From Tridacna crocea (lineage: Eukaryota; Mollusca; Bivalvia; Cardiida; Cardiidae): a stretch of DNA of 64,000 nucleotides. Under the pieces are notes generated by a model. The model did not search any database. It was not told where the DNA came from and was given only the letters and a program-made list of their open reading frames with translations. The translations under genes and the position numbers were made by a program. Below, in pieces: positions 1-10,700 of this stretch (position 1 is its first letter; each line of letters begins with the position of its first letter). The stretch is from positions 20,481,673 to 20,545,672 of the forward strand of contig OX031070.1 in assembly GCA_943736015.1 (NCBI GenBank), written 5' to 3'.

Positions 1-419
1 TGACCTTTTGTAACATATATGTATCTGGTATTACTGAAGATTGTTCCTTCATTCTTGCACATCTTTTTAACAGTCTAAGGAGAACCCATACAGCAAGGGC
101 ACATAATCATCAAAGTATTTTGACACACTTGTGCCCTTTTTTGTCCTCTGCCATGTGTCCATCTTGGAGAATTAGTGCAACACCATAGGACAGAATTATG
201 AAAACATTTATTGTTATTTTGCCGATTTAAGTTTTTTGGTTGTTAACTTGATAATTTTTACTGAATATTAAGCACTTGCAGCTGCATGCGGTACTCTTGG
301 GTGTTTTTGTGATTATCAATCAACATTTTCTATTTTCCAGGGCATTTTGATGACTAGATCTGGGTTTATCAGGTCCAATTTTCACGTTGTTGTAAAGTCA
401 TTTCTTTTCTTTTTGATAG
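1..419 (+). other. Intron of an unnamed plus-strand gene
   Basis: This stretch shows no coding signal of its own. Its end carries a strong pyrimidine tract and an AG at 418-419, so it is best read as the last intron of the gene whose terminal exon follows. No repeat of the families seen later in the window was recognised in it. Confidence 0.5.
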
Positions 420-514
420 ATGCCTTCAAGAAAGCAAGAAACAGAATGTTGCAGGCCAGAGAGAATGCATCAAAAGATCTTATGAAAGACACATCTAAAA
501 CAGCTGCAGCGTGA
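420..514 (+). CDS. Terminal exon of an unrecognised protein gene (partial)
   Basis: The exon follows a good 3' splice site (TTTCTTTTCTTTTTGATAG). Read with a phase-1 junction it gives 30 codons after the split residue and a TGA at 512-514. The tail is basic and helical: it begins DAFKKARNRMLQARENASKD and ends in TSKTAAA. The lysine, arginine and alanine-rich, helix-forming composition looks like a real C-terminus, and two polyadenylation signals lie downstream. The other two frames also stay open for much of this short exon, so the frame is chosen on composition rather than homology. I do not recognise the family. The rest of the gene lies left of the window. Confidence 0.55.
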
Positions 515-710
515 TAACACTTCATGTGTTACAACCTGTTTCCGTCCATGTTTGGGATAATGAAAATCATGAATCTGATGCTCTATAAACTTTTTTCTCT
601 GTGCTATTGTTGACTTCTTGGTGTAACAGTATGTCTGAAAAGATGTAATCATGATAACTACAATAACCATATAAATGACTTGTAATGAACAAAGAGGGTT
701 TCCATGAATC

Positions 711-890
711 AACTTTTTACCACACAACCCAAGGTTATAAAAAGCTGGCTAGTGAAAACATTTTTGAAATAGAAGAAAATGCTGGGCACCAGCATTTTGT
801 TCTTTTCGAACAATGTTTTCCACCCTTCCACAGACAAATCTCATTATTTTCATATTTAATTTTATTGTCTGTGTGTACCTTTTGAGTGGT
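711..890. repeat. Diverged P1 palindromic element in the 3' UTR
   Basis: The core AAAATGCTGGGCACCAGCATTTT, with flanking GAAAACATTTT and AATGTTTTCCACCC, is a decayed copy of the P1 element. It lies between the stop codon and the polyadenylation signals, so it would be transcribed as part of the 3' UTR. Confidence 0.6.
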
Positions 891-1153
891 AAAAAATAGT
901 GTTGTGCTGTTGTGACCTTGTATAGTGCAGGTTAAAAGGGTAAATGAAACAGGAAAAAGAGAAATGATTTGCTTGAAGCACTTTCTTTGACATATTTTTG
1001 CAAAAGCAGTCTGCTGCTAGAGAAAAAAGTTATTCATTAGATATTGATGGCCTTAGTTGATTTTCACGAAGTTTAAATTGTAAATATTGTACATATATGA
1101 AAATAAGGTACTGTGATAGGAAAATGTAATTTTCGAGACATATTTATTGATAG

Positions 1154-1211
1154 AATAAATCTTTGAAGTACTAATGAAAGTTTTCTGATTATTGTTTTGT
1201 CAGTCAATAAA
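1154..1211 (+). promoter_or_regulatory. Tandem AATAAA polyadenylation signals
   Basis: AATAAA occurs at 1154-1159 and again at 1206-1211, about 640-700 bases after the stop codon at 512-514. They would end a 3' UTR of ordinary length for the plus-strand gene. This is motif-only evidence. Confidence 0.4.
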
Positions 1212-1289
1212 AGCCCATCTTTAGTTATATATGTGTCATTTTTTTCTATCCTATGTGAAACAGATTAAAAATCTTTATCTCATTATGAA

Positions 1290-1750
1290 GTAACTGTGCC
1301 TCAGTATCTCATTATTAAGCTAACATACCCAAATATTTCATTTAGTGACAGTGCCCCAGTATTCTGTTATTTAGGTGTCTTGCCCCAGTATGTGTATCTT
1401 AGTGACTGTGTCCCCATCTCATTATTAAGCTTCCTGACCCAAGTATTTCATTTTAATAGCGACACTGCCCCAGTATCTTGTTATTTAGCTATCTTGCCCG
1501 AGTATGTGTATCTTAGTGACTGAGCCCCCATATCATTATTTAGCTACTAGGCCCAGGTATTTCATTTAGTGACAGTGCCCCAGTATCTTGTTATTTAGCT
1601 GTCTAACCCAAGTATGTGTACCTTAGTGACTGTGCCCCCATCTCATTATTAAACTTTTAGACCCAAGTATTTCATTTGGTGACAGTGCTACAGTATCCTT
1701 TTAATTTAGTTATCTTGTCCGAATATATGTATCTTAGTGACTGTGCCTCC
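1290..1750. repeat. Tandem array, about 112-bp unit built of ~37-bp subunits
   Basis: Phrases such as TTTAGTGACAGTGCCCCAGTAT recur at about 1341, 1455, 1565 and 1673. Between them are related subunits (CAGTATCTTGTTATTTAGC, GTATGTGTATCTTAGTGAC, CCCATCTCATTATTAAGC). Four imperfect units are visible and the array ends at a half copy of P1. Isolated subunits (for example CTCAGTATCTCATTT) reappear near 1880-1960, 3300 and 3455. Confidence 0.75.
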
Positions 1751-1877
1751 AGCATTTTCTCCTTTTCCCACGTTTTCTACCCTACAGGAAACAGATTTCA
1801 ATTCTTGAGTTATGTTCCATTTTGTCATCTGCTTTCAATTTGAACCAGTCTAAAATTTTGTTGTTTTGTAAAGAGTT
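1749..1877. repeat. P1 half element
   Basis: Only the right half is present, from CCAGCATTTTCTCC to TTTTGTAAAGAGTT. It abuts the preceding tandem array. Confidence 0.65.
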
Positions 1878-1879
1878 CA

Positions 1880-2540
1880 GAGAATGTGCCCCATTATTTT
1901 ATTAACCAGCTCCCGTACCTTAGTATCTCATTTTTTCAACTGCATGACTAAGTATATCATTAATTTTATTCCAACATGATGAGTGAATAGGGATCTATCA
2001 ACACAGTGCAGCAAATGCATGGTACGATCTACATCATTCTTTATAGACTGATGTCATTCTGCATAAAGACGTCGCCTTTTTGCTGTACAATGTCTCCACC
2101 CTCCGATATTTTGTCAATGAGAGTCACTTGACATAAACAAATCATCATTTTCCGTTCCATGACTAAAGAGGAAGGAAAATCCTCCATACTTATATAAAAT
2201 GTTTTGATAGAAATTGACAATGATGGTACATGTACTCTTCAACATTCACAAGTAAACAGATATAAATTAAATGACTTTTCAAGTCGAAGGTTAGTTAAAA
2301 ATTGACCAGTGTTGTCATTATGGGATTTGGGTGGGTGGAGTATTATTCAGTGTATTCAAAGCAACTAAGGCTCCAATGCTTGACAATAGTCATTGTTGTT
2401 GTCATTTGAAAGGGAAAAAGTATATCAATACAGTGGTGAGGTTTGTTATGTTGTGATTGATGCCTAAGGTTTTATTTAAATTTGATTCTTTTTTCAGTTA
2501 CCAACTGGGCAGTGTGGTTATGTTGTGGTAAGTAACTGGA
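1880..2540. other. Intergenic stretch without recognised gene
   Basis: Apart from a few stray subunits of the preceding tandem array up to about 1960, no ORF, RNA gene or repeat that I could identify is present. Confidence 0.5.
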
Positions 2541-2724
2541 ATAATAATGGTTTATTCAATGGAACACAACCCGTATCCGCATTTTATTCTAAACATGAAC
2601 TTGTTTTCCTTTGATTAAGAGTTGGTCATGCTGGAATTGAAGTAATCTCCTTTCTATCGTGGTTTGTCATCCAATAAGCCTCTTTAGCTATGATGATCAA
2701 TGAATAAACCACTAGGGCTATTGC

Positions 2725-3032
2725 CCTAGGAGAAAACGCTGGTTACCACCAATTTCTCTTTTTCCCAAAATGTTTTCAAGTCTTCTTTCTCAGGGTCATT
2801 AAAAACTCAGGATTGTGTGGTAACAACAAAATTTTCGACTGGTTTAAAATGAAAGCATTTGCAGAAGACAAAATAAATATGACTGAAAAATCAAAATTTG
2901 ATTTGGAAAGGGTAGAAAACATTGTGGGAAAAGGAGAAAATGTTGGTTACTAGCATTTTCTCCTTTTCCCATGTTTTCAAAAGGCTTCTACCTCAGGGTT
3001 GTCAAAAGTCGGCATTGTGTGGAAATGAGTTA
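2725..3032. repeat. P1 element, compound copy
   Basis: A left P1 fragment with the core CGCTGGTTACCACCAA joins a second, fuller copy whose core reads AAAATGTTGGTTACTAGCATTTT. It ends at GAGTTAA near 3032. Another half copy follows at about 3061-3152. Confidence 0.65.
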
Positions 3033-3485
3033 AGAGACACATTCCATCTCACGGAGTCAAGCTGATTACCAGCATTTTCTCCTTTTCCCACAATGTTTTC
3101 AAAAGGCTTCTACCTCTGGGTCGTCGAAAGTCGTCATTGTGTGGTAATGAGTTAAGAGACATGGTCCGTCTCACAGAATCAAGCTGATTGTATTGACCAA
3201 GAATTACACAACACTCTAGCCGAGTTATTTATTGTGCCTCACAACTCACAACCATGGTTTATTGAACGATAAACCATGACAGAAGATCATTTCTGAAGTG
3301 AATGCCTCAGTATCTCATTTATCATCAAATGGATTCCCCGGCCTTTGAATAGCATTCCATGGAACATCTGCACTCTCATTAAATTTTATCCTAGGGAATT
3401 ATAAAAGCTTATCATATGCTACAAGTAGGTTTTTTTCTATAGTTTGACTGCGAGCCTTGGTATTTCATTTAGAAGACTATAGGGC

Positions 3486-3712
3486 TAATCTCATTACCAA
3501 ACATCAAAATTTTTGGTTTGTCCAAATCAAAAGCATTTGCAGACAGCAAAATAAAAGTAATTGAAAATTTGAAATTTGTTTGTAAAGGATAAAAAACATT
3601 GTGGGAAAAGGAGCAAATACTGGTTATCAGCATTTTCTCCTTTTCCCACAATGTTTTCTAAAGGCTTCTTTCGCTGGGCGTCAAAAGTTGGGATTGTGTG
3701 GTAATGGGTTAA
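3486..3712. repeat. P1 palindromic element
   Basis: It runs from CTCATTACCAAAC to GTGGTAATGGGTTAA. The central stem has mutated to ACTGGTTATCAGC, but the CATTTTCTCCTTTTCCCACAA arm is intact. Confidence 0.8.
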
Positions 3713-3904
3713 AATAGCCGGTGAAAACGCATTTGTTTAGAGCTAAGCAAAGTGCTTTAAATGTCACAAAAGTCTTTGTTGCTTTATGTAGTGGAGAGAT
3801 AGGAAGGAAGAGGGAGCAGCCAGTGAATTTGTAAATTTTACCTATGAGAAAGTATGTATTGGTATACTGGCTTTGTTCGTATTGGAGGTTTATGCCATTT
3901 TAAA

Positions 3905-4012
3905 AGCTTAGGTTGTTGGCTGGTAAGAAAACTGCCGCAACAGGGTACCAAACCTGTGACCTCCAGGTCATGAGTCAGATATGCTAACCACTGAGCCACC
4001 CGGCCAGACAGA
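3905..4012 (-). mobile_element. SINE head (tRNA-derived), truncated
   Basis: On the minus strand it reads GGTGGCTCAGTGGTTAGCAT (A-box region) and then GGTCACAGGTTTGGTACCCT (B-box region), the start of the tRNA-derived SINEs found elsewhere in the window. The SINE body and tail are missing. Confidence 0.65.
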
Positions 4013-4323
4013 TATACTGGCTTCCACGATATGACTTAGTATCTTTGTTTTCTCTAGTCCCGTAGTTCCGTTATATCAGGTATACTGGCTTCCATGATTA
4101 TAAATGAACTACGATACTAGAGAAAACTATGTAAAATATCCATACAAACACAAAAAGACAGATGATTTTTGTATTTATTTGACAGTTAAACATTTAAAAA
4201 TGGCTGTTTGCTTACAATTATAGCTCCTGAAGATCATGTAGATCAAGACCAGATTACACAAAGAGTCTAGTGTAATTCTTGATCAATACAATCAGCTTGA
4301 TTCTGTGAGATGGACCATGTCTC

Positions 4324-4552
4324 TTAACTCATTACCACACAATGACGACTTTTGACGACCCTGAGGTAGAAGCCTTTTGAAAACATCATGGGAAAAGGAT
4401 AAAATGCTGGTAACCAGCATTTTCTCCTTTTCCCACAATGTTTTCTACCCTTCCAAAATCAAATTTCGATTTTTCAGTCATATTTATTTTGTCGTCCACA
4501 AAGGCTTTCAATTTGAACCAGTCTAAAATTTTGTTGTTTGGTAAAGTGTTAA
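4324..4552. repeat. P1 palindromic element, first of a joined pair
   Basis: It is bounded by TTAA at 4324-4327 and 4549-4552. The right TTAA is also the left boundary of the next copy. Confidence 0.85.
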
Positions 4553-4776
4553 CTCATTACCACACAATCCCGAGTTTTTAATGACCCTGAGAAAGAAGAC
4601 TTGAAAACATTTTGGGAAAAGGAGAAAATGCTGGTAACCAGCATTTTTTCCCTTTCTCACAATGTTTTCTACCGTATCAAAGAAAGATTGCACCATTTGA
4701 GCTACATTAAAATTGTTTTCTGCAAATGCTTTTAGTATGGACAAGTCTAGAAAATTGTCGTTTGGTAAAGAGTAAA
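4549..4776. repeat. P1 palindromic element, second of a joined pair
   Basis: It starts at the TTAA shared with the preceding copy and ends at GGTAAAGAGTAAA. The central GCTGGTAACCAGC is perfect. Confidence 0.85.
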
Positions 4777-5149
4777 TGTAGACTGAATTGCATTGAAATA
4801 TGAGTTTAATTAAGAAATAATCTTCTTTCTAATGTGTTTTATTGTTCAATAAACCACAGTTGTGAGTTATGAGGCACATAAATAATCCACAAGGGTGATA
4901 GCCCAGGTGGTTTATTCATTGGGCCTCATAACTCACGACATGGTTTATTAAACGATAAACCACATTAGAAAGAAGATTATTTCGATTCTAATATGGCCAA
5001 TTCTTAATCAAAGGAAAATAAGTTCAAACTTGGGAGTAAAAACGCGGATGAACATTATGTTCCATTGAATAACTCACTCATTGAATGTCATCACTCGATA
5101 TAGAATGATGTCACTCTACATGGATTGTTGCAGATTTTACCATCTTTCC

Positions 5150-5800
5150 TTGCACTGTGTTTATAGAGCTGAATTCTTGTGTCATGTTAGAATTAACCTT
5201 TTATCAGATGACAAAATGTTAATCTTACTAAAATTTAGAGCATTTGCTGACAATAAATGAAGCTCATATAATAATAAGATCTATTTTTAAAAATGTGACA
5301 AGCATTGTTGAACAAGGAGAAAATTCTGTTTTTTCAATCATTTTCTCTTTATCAAACAATATTTTCAAAAGCCTTGTCCTTAAGGTCAATTAAAACATTG
5401 GATTTTTTAGTAAGGATTAAACTTAACTGGCAGGAAAGAAGAAAATGACCATCACAATATTACAATAATTTTCATTACCCCAAGTCACGTTTGTAGAAAT
5501 TGACATGATTTAGAATTAGCGTAAGCACATTTAACAGCATTGCAGTAAAAGGAAAAACATGTGATAGCTCCTTTTGCTACAATTTATTATCAAAATGTTT
5601 TCTTCCGAAGCAATATTGAAAAAGGTTGGATATATATTAACACTTCACAATAGTGCAGACTTTTTGACTGGAGTTCAAATTGAAAGAAGAGAAAATAATT
5701 AAATGTTGCTCAAATGACGGTGTTACTCTTTGATAGGATTGCAAACACTTGCTTGGTCTTTGCTAGGATAGCAAACATTGTGGGAAAAAACGAGAAAGCA
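5150..5800. other. Intergenic stretch, decayed repeats only
   Basis: Fragments resembling P1 (GAACAAGGAGAAAATTCTG near 5310; TTGCAAACACTTGC and GCAAACATTGTGGGAAAAAA near 5740-5790) are visible, but no gene. Confidence 0.4.
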
Positions 5801-5812
5801 CTAATATCTTTT

Positions 5813-6290
5813 TTAGCTTCACTGGCCGAAGGCCAGCGAGCTATTGTCATGGCGTTGTGTCCGTCGTGCATGCGTCCGTCCGTTCGTCCGTGCGTGCGTG
5901 CGTCCGTAAACTTTTTCTTTAAAAAACTTCTCCTCAGAAACTATTGACTGGATTTTTACCAAATTTCACAGGAATGTTCCTTAGGTGGTCCTCTTTCAAA
6001 TTCCTTCAAATAATTCTGTTCCATGAATAATTCTGGTTGCCATGGCAACCAAAGTAAAAAAAACCTTTAAAAATCTTCTCCTCCCAAGCCGCTAATTGGA
6101 TAGCATTATTTTTTTGCAGGAATGTTCCTTAGGTAGAGGTCTACAGAATTCCTTAAAAAAAAAAAGATCCGTCAAAAAACATGGCTTTTATGGGAGACTC
6201 ATTTTCCTTTTATGGTATAAAGTAAAATCTTTGAAAAATTTCTTCTCTCAAACTACTTGTTTTGATTTCATTGTTGTATTGAAGGTTACT
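5813..6290 (+). mobile_element. Non-autonomous element with GTCCGT-rich head
   Basis: It opens with AGCTTCACTGGCCGAAGGCC, a small palindrome, followed by a run of CGTCCGTCCGTTCGTCCGTG and the phrase GGAATGTTCCTTAGGTGGTC, repeated in variant form at about 6118. This build, terminal hairpin plus (GTCC)n plus imperfect repeats, matches a class of repeats common in bivalves and resembles the one in the TMEM97 intron read in the other direction. It has no coding capacity. Confidence 0.55.
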
Positions 6291-6300
6291 TCCAATGGTG

Positions 6301-6526
6301 GTAAGTCTTTACCATACAATCCTGACTTTTAAGGACCCTAAAGAAGAAGTCCTTGGAAAACACTCTTGGAAAAGGAGAAAATGCTGGTAATCAGCATTTT
6401 CTCCTTTTCCCTCAGTGTTTTCTACTCTATCAAAGAGAGAAATAATTTCATCAATGTTTAATTTGTTATCTGCAAATGCTTTCAGTTTGGTCACATCCCA
6501 AATTTTGTCGTTTGGTAAAGAGTTAA
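6301..6526. repeat. P1 palindromic element
   Basis: It runs from GGTAAGTCTTTACCATAC to GGTAAAGAGTTAA. The core is GCTGGTAATCAGC with full CATTTTCTCCTTTTCCC arms. Confidence 0.8.
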
Positions 6527-6669
6527 AGATGGTTGCTTTACATAATCTATAATCCTTTTCATATAAAACAAGAGAAACTCTGCACTTTGATAAGTTCTGG
6601 TAAAGGTTTGTTGACCTACTGGTGACCTAGTAGAAAGAGGGACAGGGCTTTACTGTTGTGATAGGCATT

Positions 6670-6872
6670 TTGTTATCAAATCAAACTGATCCCTGACAAA
6701 GACGACTTTAGAAAACATTGTGGGAAAAAGAGAAAATGCTGGTAGCCTTTTCCCACAATGTTATCTACCCTTCACAAAACAACTTTAAAATTTTCAGTAA
6801 CTCTTATTTTTTCATCTACAAATGCTTTCCATTTGGACAACCCTAAAATGTTGTCGTTTGGTAATGAGTTAA
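6670..6872. repeat. P1 element with collapsed centre
   Basis: The central palindrome is deleted (AAAATGCTGGTAGCC passes straight into TTTTCCCACAATG), so this copy can no longer form the long hairpin. The right end GGTAATGAGTTAA is intact. A further decayed copy follows at about 6950-7080. Confidence 0.7.
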
Positions 6873-7011
6873 CTATAACCAGAAGACAAAATTTTTATAA
6901 CTGGCCATAATTGAAAGATATTACAGACAACATAATAAATCTTCAACTTAGTAAAACTTGTATCAAAAAGGGTAGAAATTATTGTGTAAAACTGAGAAAA
7001 TGCAGGTAACT

Positions 7012-7017
7012 TTTATT
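7012..7017 (-). promoter_or_regulatory. DPH1: Possible DPH1 polyadenylation signal
   Basis: AATAAA reads on the minus strand about 435 bases beyond the DPH1 stop, inside a decayed P1 element. If used, the transposon supplies the transcript end. Motif only. Confidence 0.2.
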
Positions 7018-7449
7018 TTCTTTTTTTCTCACAATGATTTTCATAGCTTTTTTTTCTTTAGTGACCTAAAATGCAGGAATGAATGTTAATTGTTAAAAAC
7101 TTCTCTTCGCCGTTACAGAAAAATCAGGCCTGTGGAGCGATACAGGCGCTCAAGCGCCTCTAGTTCCATAATGTTTTCAAAAAAAGTTTTTCTGAAGGTA
7201 CATAAACCATGGATTGCTTGGTGAAAGATTAACTCTACCAAACCATGAAATGTTAGCCTTGTCCACATTGAAAGCACTGAAGAACACTATTTCAAAATGG
7301 CTCATCTAATTGAATTTAACTTTGAAGGGGTGGAAAACATTGTGGGAAAAGAGGAAGATGCTTATCACCAGCACTTTCTTCTTTTCCTACATTATATTCG
7401 AAAGCACCCTTTCCAGATTTGATAAAACATTTTACAGTTTAATAAAGGG

Positions 7450-7740
7450 TCAAGACGCCCCCAACTTATTGTTACAACAGGTGTCAGATACTGATGAATT
7501 ACATGTTCGTGCCCGACTTTCTGTCTTCTGTCTATGTTCCTCACTTTCAATCTTCCCTTTTATGTTGTCCAAGTTACTCTTTTCTTCTTTCTCTACTTTA
7601 ATTTTCACTGTTCTAGATTTCTTCTGCCTAACTGGTCTATGAGCTTCATTGTTGTTGGTCCATGGGCCAAGACTGTCATTTGCATAGAAGTCCATTGGAT
7701 ATATACTCTGCCATTTTACTGTATCCAAGGCAACAGACAT
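7450..7740 (-). CDS. DPH1: DPH1 exon 12 (terminal)
   Basis: It starts after TTTGTTTGTAG, encodes residues 358-453 and ends in TGA. The conserved [14 protein letters not shown] motif, which ends the family core, is followed by a charged, low-conservation tail ([11 protein letters not shown]). Confidence 0.95.
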   Translation of the reverse strand: MSVALDTVKWQSIYPMDFYANDSLGPWTNNNEAHRPVRQKKSRTVKIKVEKEEKSNLDNIKGKIESEEHRQKTESRARTCNSSVSDTCCNNKLGAS

Positions 7741-10700
7741 CTACAAACAAAAATACAAATGGTTCATAAAAATAACTGTCGTTATTGAAGAATACAGTCA
7801 TTCTTTTATCCAATGCAGACAGGCAACTTTACAAGTGCCAACCCAGGTGGCTCAGTGGTGAGTGAGTCGGACTCATGACCTGGTGGTTGTGAGTTCGATA
7901 CCGGGTTGAGGCTAACTTTCTTTCCGGCATATTTTGCCTCTCACCTCTGCTGAAGCATGTGAGAAAAGTAGTCTGTGGCTTTGGAAAGAAAGTAGTGTAA
8001 ATACTGGTGTGAGAAAGCCAGGAAACACATGTGCGTCCCCAAGTGCCATGAAATGACCTTAATTGTTAAAGTGGCGTTAAACCCCAATACAACCAACAAC
8101 TTTACAGGTAGCCAATACTGCAAATTTTAAGTAGGCCATACATGTGGGCAATTGTGTGGCACATACATGAACAAATTTTAAGGCCACTCAAAATCAAAAA
8201 CAGTTCGAGACAACAATCTTAATATGACTTCATAACTGATGAAGTAATTTTGGGAAAGGGTACGAAAAAAGGTGAAGAAAAAGAACAAGAAAAAGAACAT
8301 ACTGGTTATTAGTATTTTCTCTTTTTCCCACAATGTTTTCAAAAAACCGTCCTTCTTGAGTGTTTGCCAAGCCATAGAAGGCCAATGGTACAGAACAGGA
8401 CCTGAATACAGATTCCTTGAAACAAAAAGCAAAACCTACAAGAAACACATGTACTGGTACATCAATTCTATCTATACTTGTACTATGGTGTTCTAAAATA
8501 CCTTAACCCTTTACCAAACGACAAAATTTTAGGTTGGTCCAGATTAAAAGCACTTGCAGACGACACAATAAACGTAACTCAAAAATTGAAATTTGTTTCC
8601 AGCAGAGTAGAAAACATTGTGGGAAAAGGAGAAAATGCTGGTTACCAGCATTTTCACCTTTTCCCACAATGTTTTCAAAAGGCTACTATCTCGGGGTCGT
8701 AAAAACCAGGGATTGTTTGGTAAAGGGTTAAAATACCATATGGAAAACTAAGTATATGTCTTACCTCATACGGGGACAATAAAGGCTTATCAAAAGCCAT
8801 GCCCCAGTCTATTGATAGTCTTGGACAAGCTATTTGCACCCATCTGATCAAAAGATTGAAACCCATGATTAATCACTATTTTCAGAAAAAGATATTTGTT
8901 CGATACAATACTTAACCCTTTATCACACAATCTTTATTTTTAATGACCCTGAGAAAAGAGCCTTCTGAAAACAGAACAGAACAGCCTTCTGGTGACCAGC
9001 ATTTTCTCCTTTTCCCACAAGGTTTTCCACATTATCAAGGACAAAATCTATCCTTTGAACAATGTTTAAACTAACATCTGCAAATGATTTGAATCTGTAC
9101 AAGTCTTTATTTTGCTTGTGTGGTAAAGGGTTAAGAAGGAAAAAAAAAAACAGAACCTGGTCTAAGACAATATGTTACCTCTTTACTCATTAACAAAATT
9201 TTAGAATCACCCTACCTAAAGGCATTTTCAAACAACAAACCAAATACGGCTCAACTATCAGAACTCTCTTTGAAAGAATACAAATCATTATGGGAAAATT
9301 TTTGTCCTCTTACAAAAAAGTATTTTCATTGTTCTTTCCCAAGGGCCATAAAACACAGACTCGTTTTGTATATGGTTGAATTTTGAGCACTTCAATGGGA
9401 AGCAATTACTTTTGATTTCTTTTTTGCTATGCAAAAGTCTAGGCTTGAACCAATGACTACCGGTACTTAACTCTTTACCAAATGACAACATTTTGGACAA
9501 GTCCAAATTGAAAGCATTTGCAGATGACAAAATGAAAGCGACTGAATATTTGAACTTTGATTTAAGAAGAGAAGAAAACATTGTGAGAAAAGGAGAAAAT
9601 GCTGGTTACCAGTATTTTCTCCTTTTCCCTCAATGTTTTCAGAAGGCTTCTTTCTCAGGGTCACAAAAAAGTAGGGATTGTGTGGTAAAGAGTTAAGCCA
9701 TAATAGGATGATTATTTTGGATCACTATTCATTTTATGGAGTTGTGCAGTTATAGCATTGTTTTCACTCATTCAAACATGTAGTCCCTTGATTCCATCAT
9801 CATTTGTACAAGGACGAGTATTACTAGCATGCATTAACTCTGTACCACATAACAGAATTTTACACTGAATGAAGTTGAAAGCATTTGAAGATGACAAATG
9901 TACGTCAAATGATGATGTCTGTCTTACCAGCTGGTTACCAGCATTTTCTCCTTTTCCAAAATGTTTTCAAAGTCCCTTTTACTCAAGGTTGTTAAATTTA
10001 GGCATTGTGTGGAACAGGGGCAAATCCTGAACAGCTGGGCCACAGAACATATTGTTATACAACTGTGACCAAAATCATTATTAAGAGTTGTGAATACAAA
10101 TAAAAAGCTCAGTACTAGTTTTTTACAGACAATCACAGATGCACATACATGTATAAATTCATAAACCTTAAGAAAAAAATTGGCAAAAAATACTTACACA
10201 TCAATATGACTAAATAAGCTAAGCTTATCAGGAAATATTTCAGATAACAGCACAATGACATATTTTTTCCCACACTGTGTTATTTGGTCCTGCAGATTCT
10301 GAAAGTAAATAAAAAAGAACATCTTAACTTATTTCTTCCTGAAATACAATAATAGCCACAACACCGAGACATCCTTATTAAAAGTAGATTACATGCATTA
10401 ACATATTACATATTACAAATACCAGCAACAAATATTGTATGTAAACATTTCCAACAATTGTATTACTTCTTAAAGAATTAACTCTTCACTAAATGACAAA
10501 ATTTTGGACAAGTCCAAATTGAAAACATTTGCAGACGACAAATGTGAATCAAAACTTGAAATTTGATCTTGGAAGGGATGAAAGCATCATAGAAAACGGT
10601 GAAAATACTAGTTACCAACATTTTTTCTTTTTCTGCACAATCTTTTCAAAAGCTTTCTTTCTCGGGGGTGTAAGTTCAAATTGTGTGGTAGATAGTTAAA

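Larger units (their letters stand above)
2548..5070. repeat. Large imperfect inverted duplication
   Basis: Left-arm blocks at about 2548-2720 (GGTTTATTCAATGGAAC ... AATAAACCACTAGGGCTAT) and 3100-3220 (TCACAGAATCAAGCTGATTG) reappear in reverse complement at about 4900-5070 and 4250-4380. P1 copies sit between the blocks in both arms. The pairing covers non-P1 sequence as well, so it is more than two oppositely inserted MITEs. The centre (about 3300-4220) holds a P1 copy and a SINE head. Confidence 0.65.

Noticed and set aside
7841..7910. tRNA-like sequence with A and B boxes (also at 12466, 55313 and minus strand 4010)
   Set aside because: The cloverleaf is imperfect and continues into a SINE body and tail, with target duplications at 7824/8097 and 12445/12685. 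These are SINE heads, not tRNA genes.
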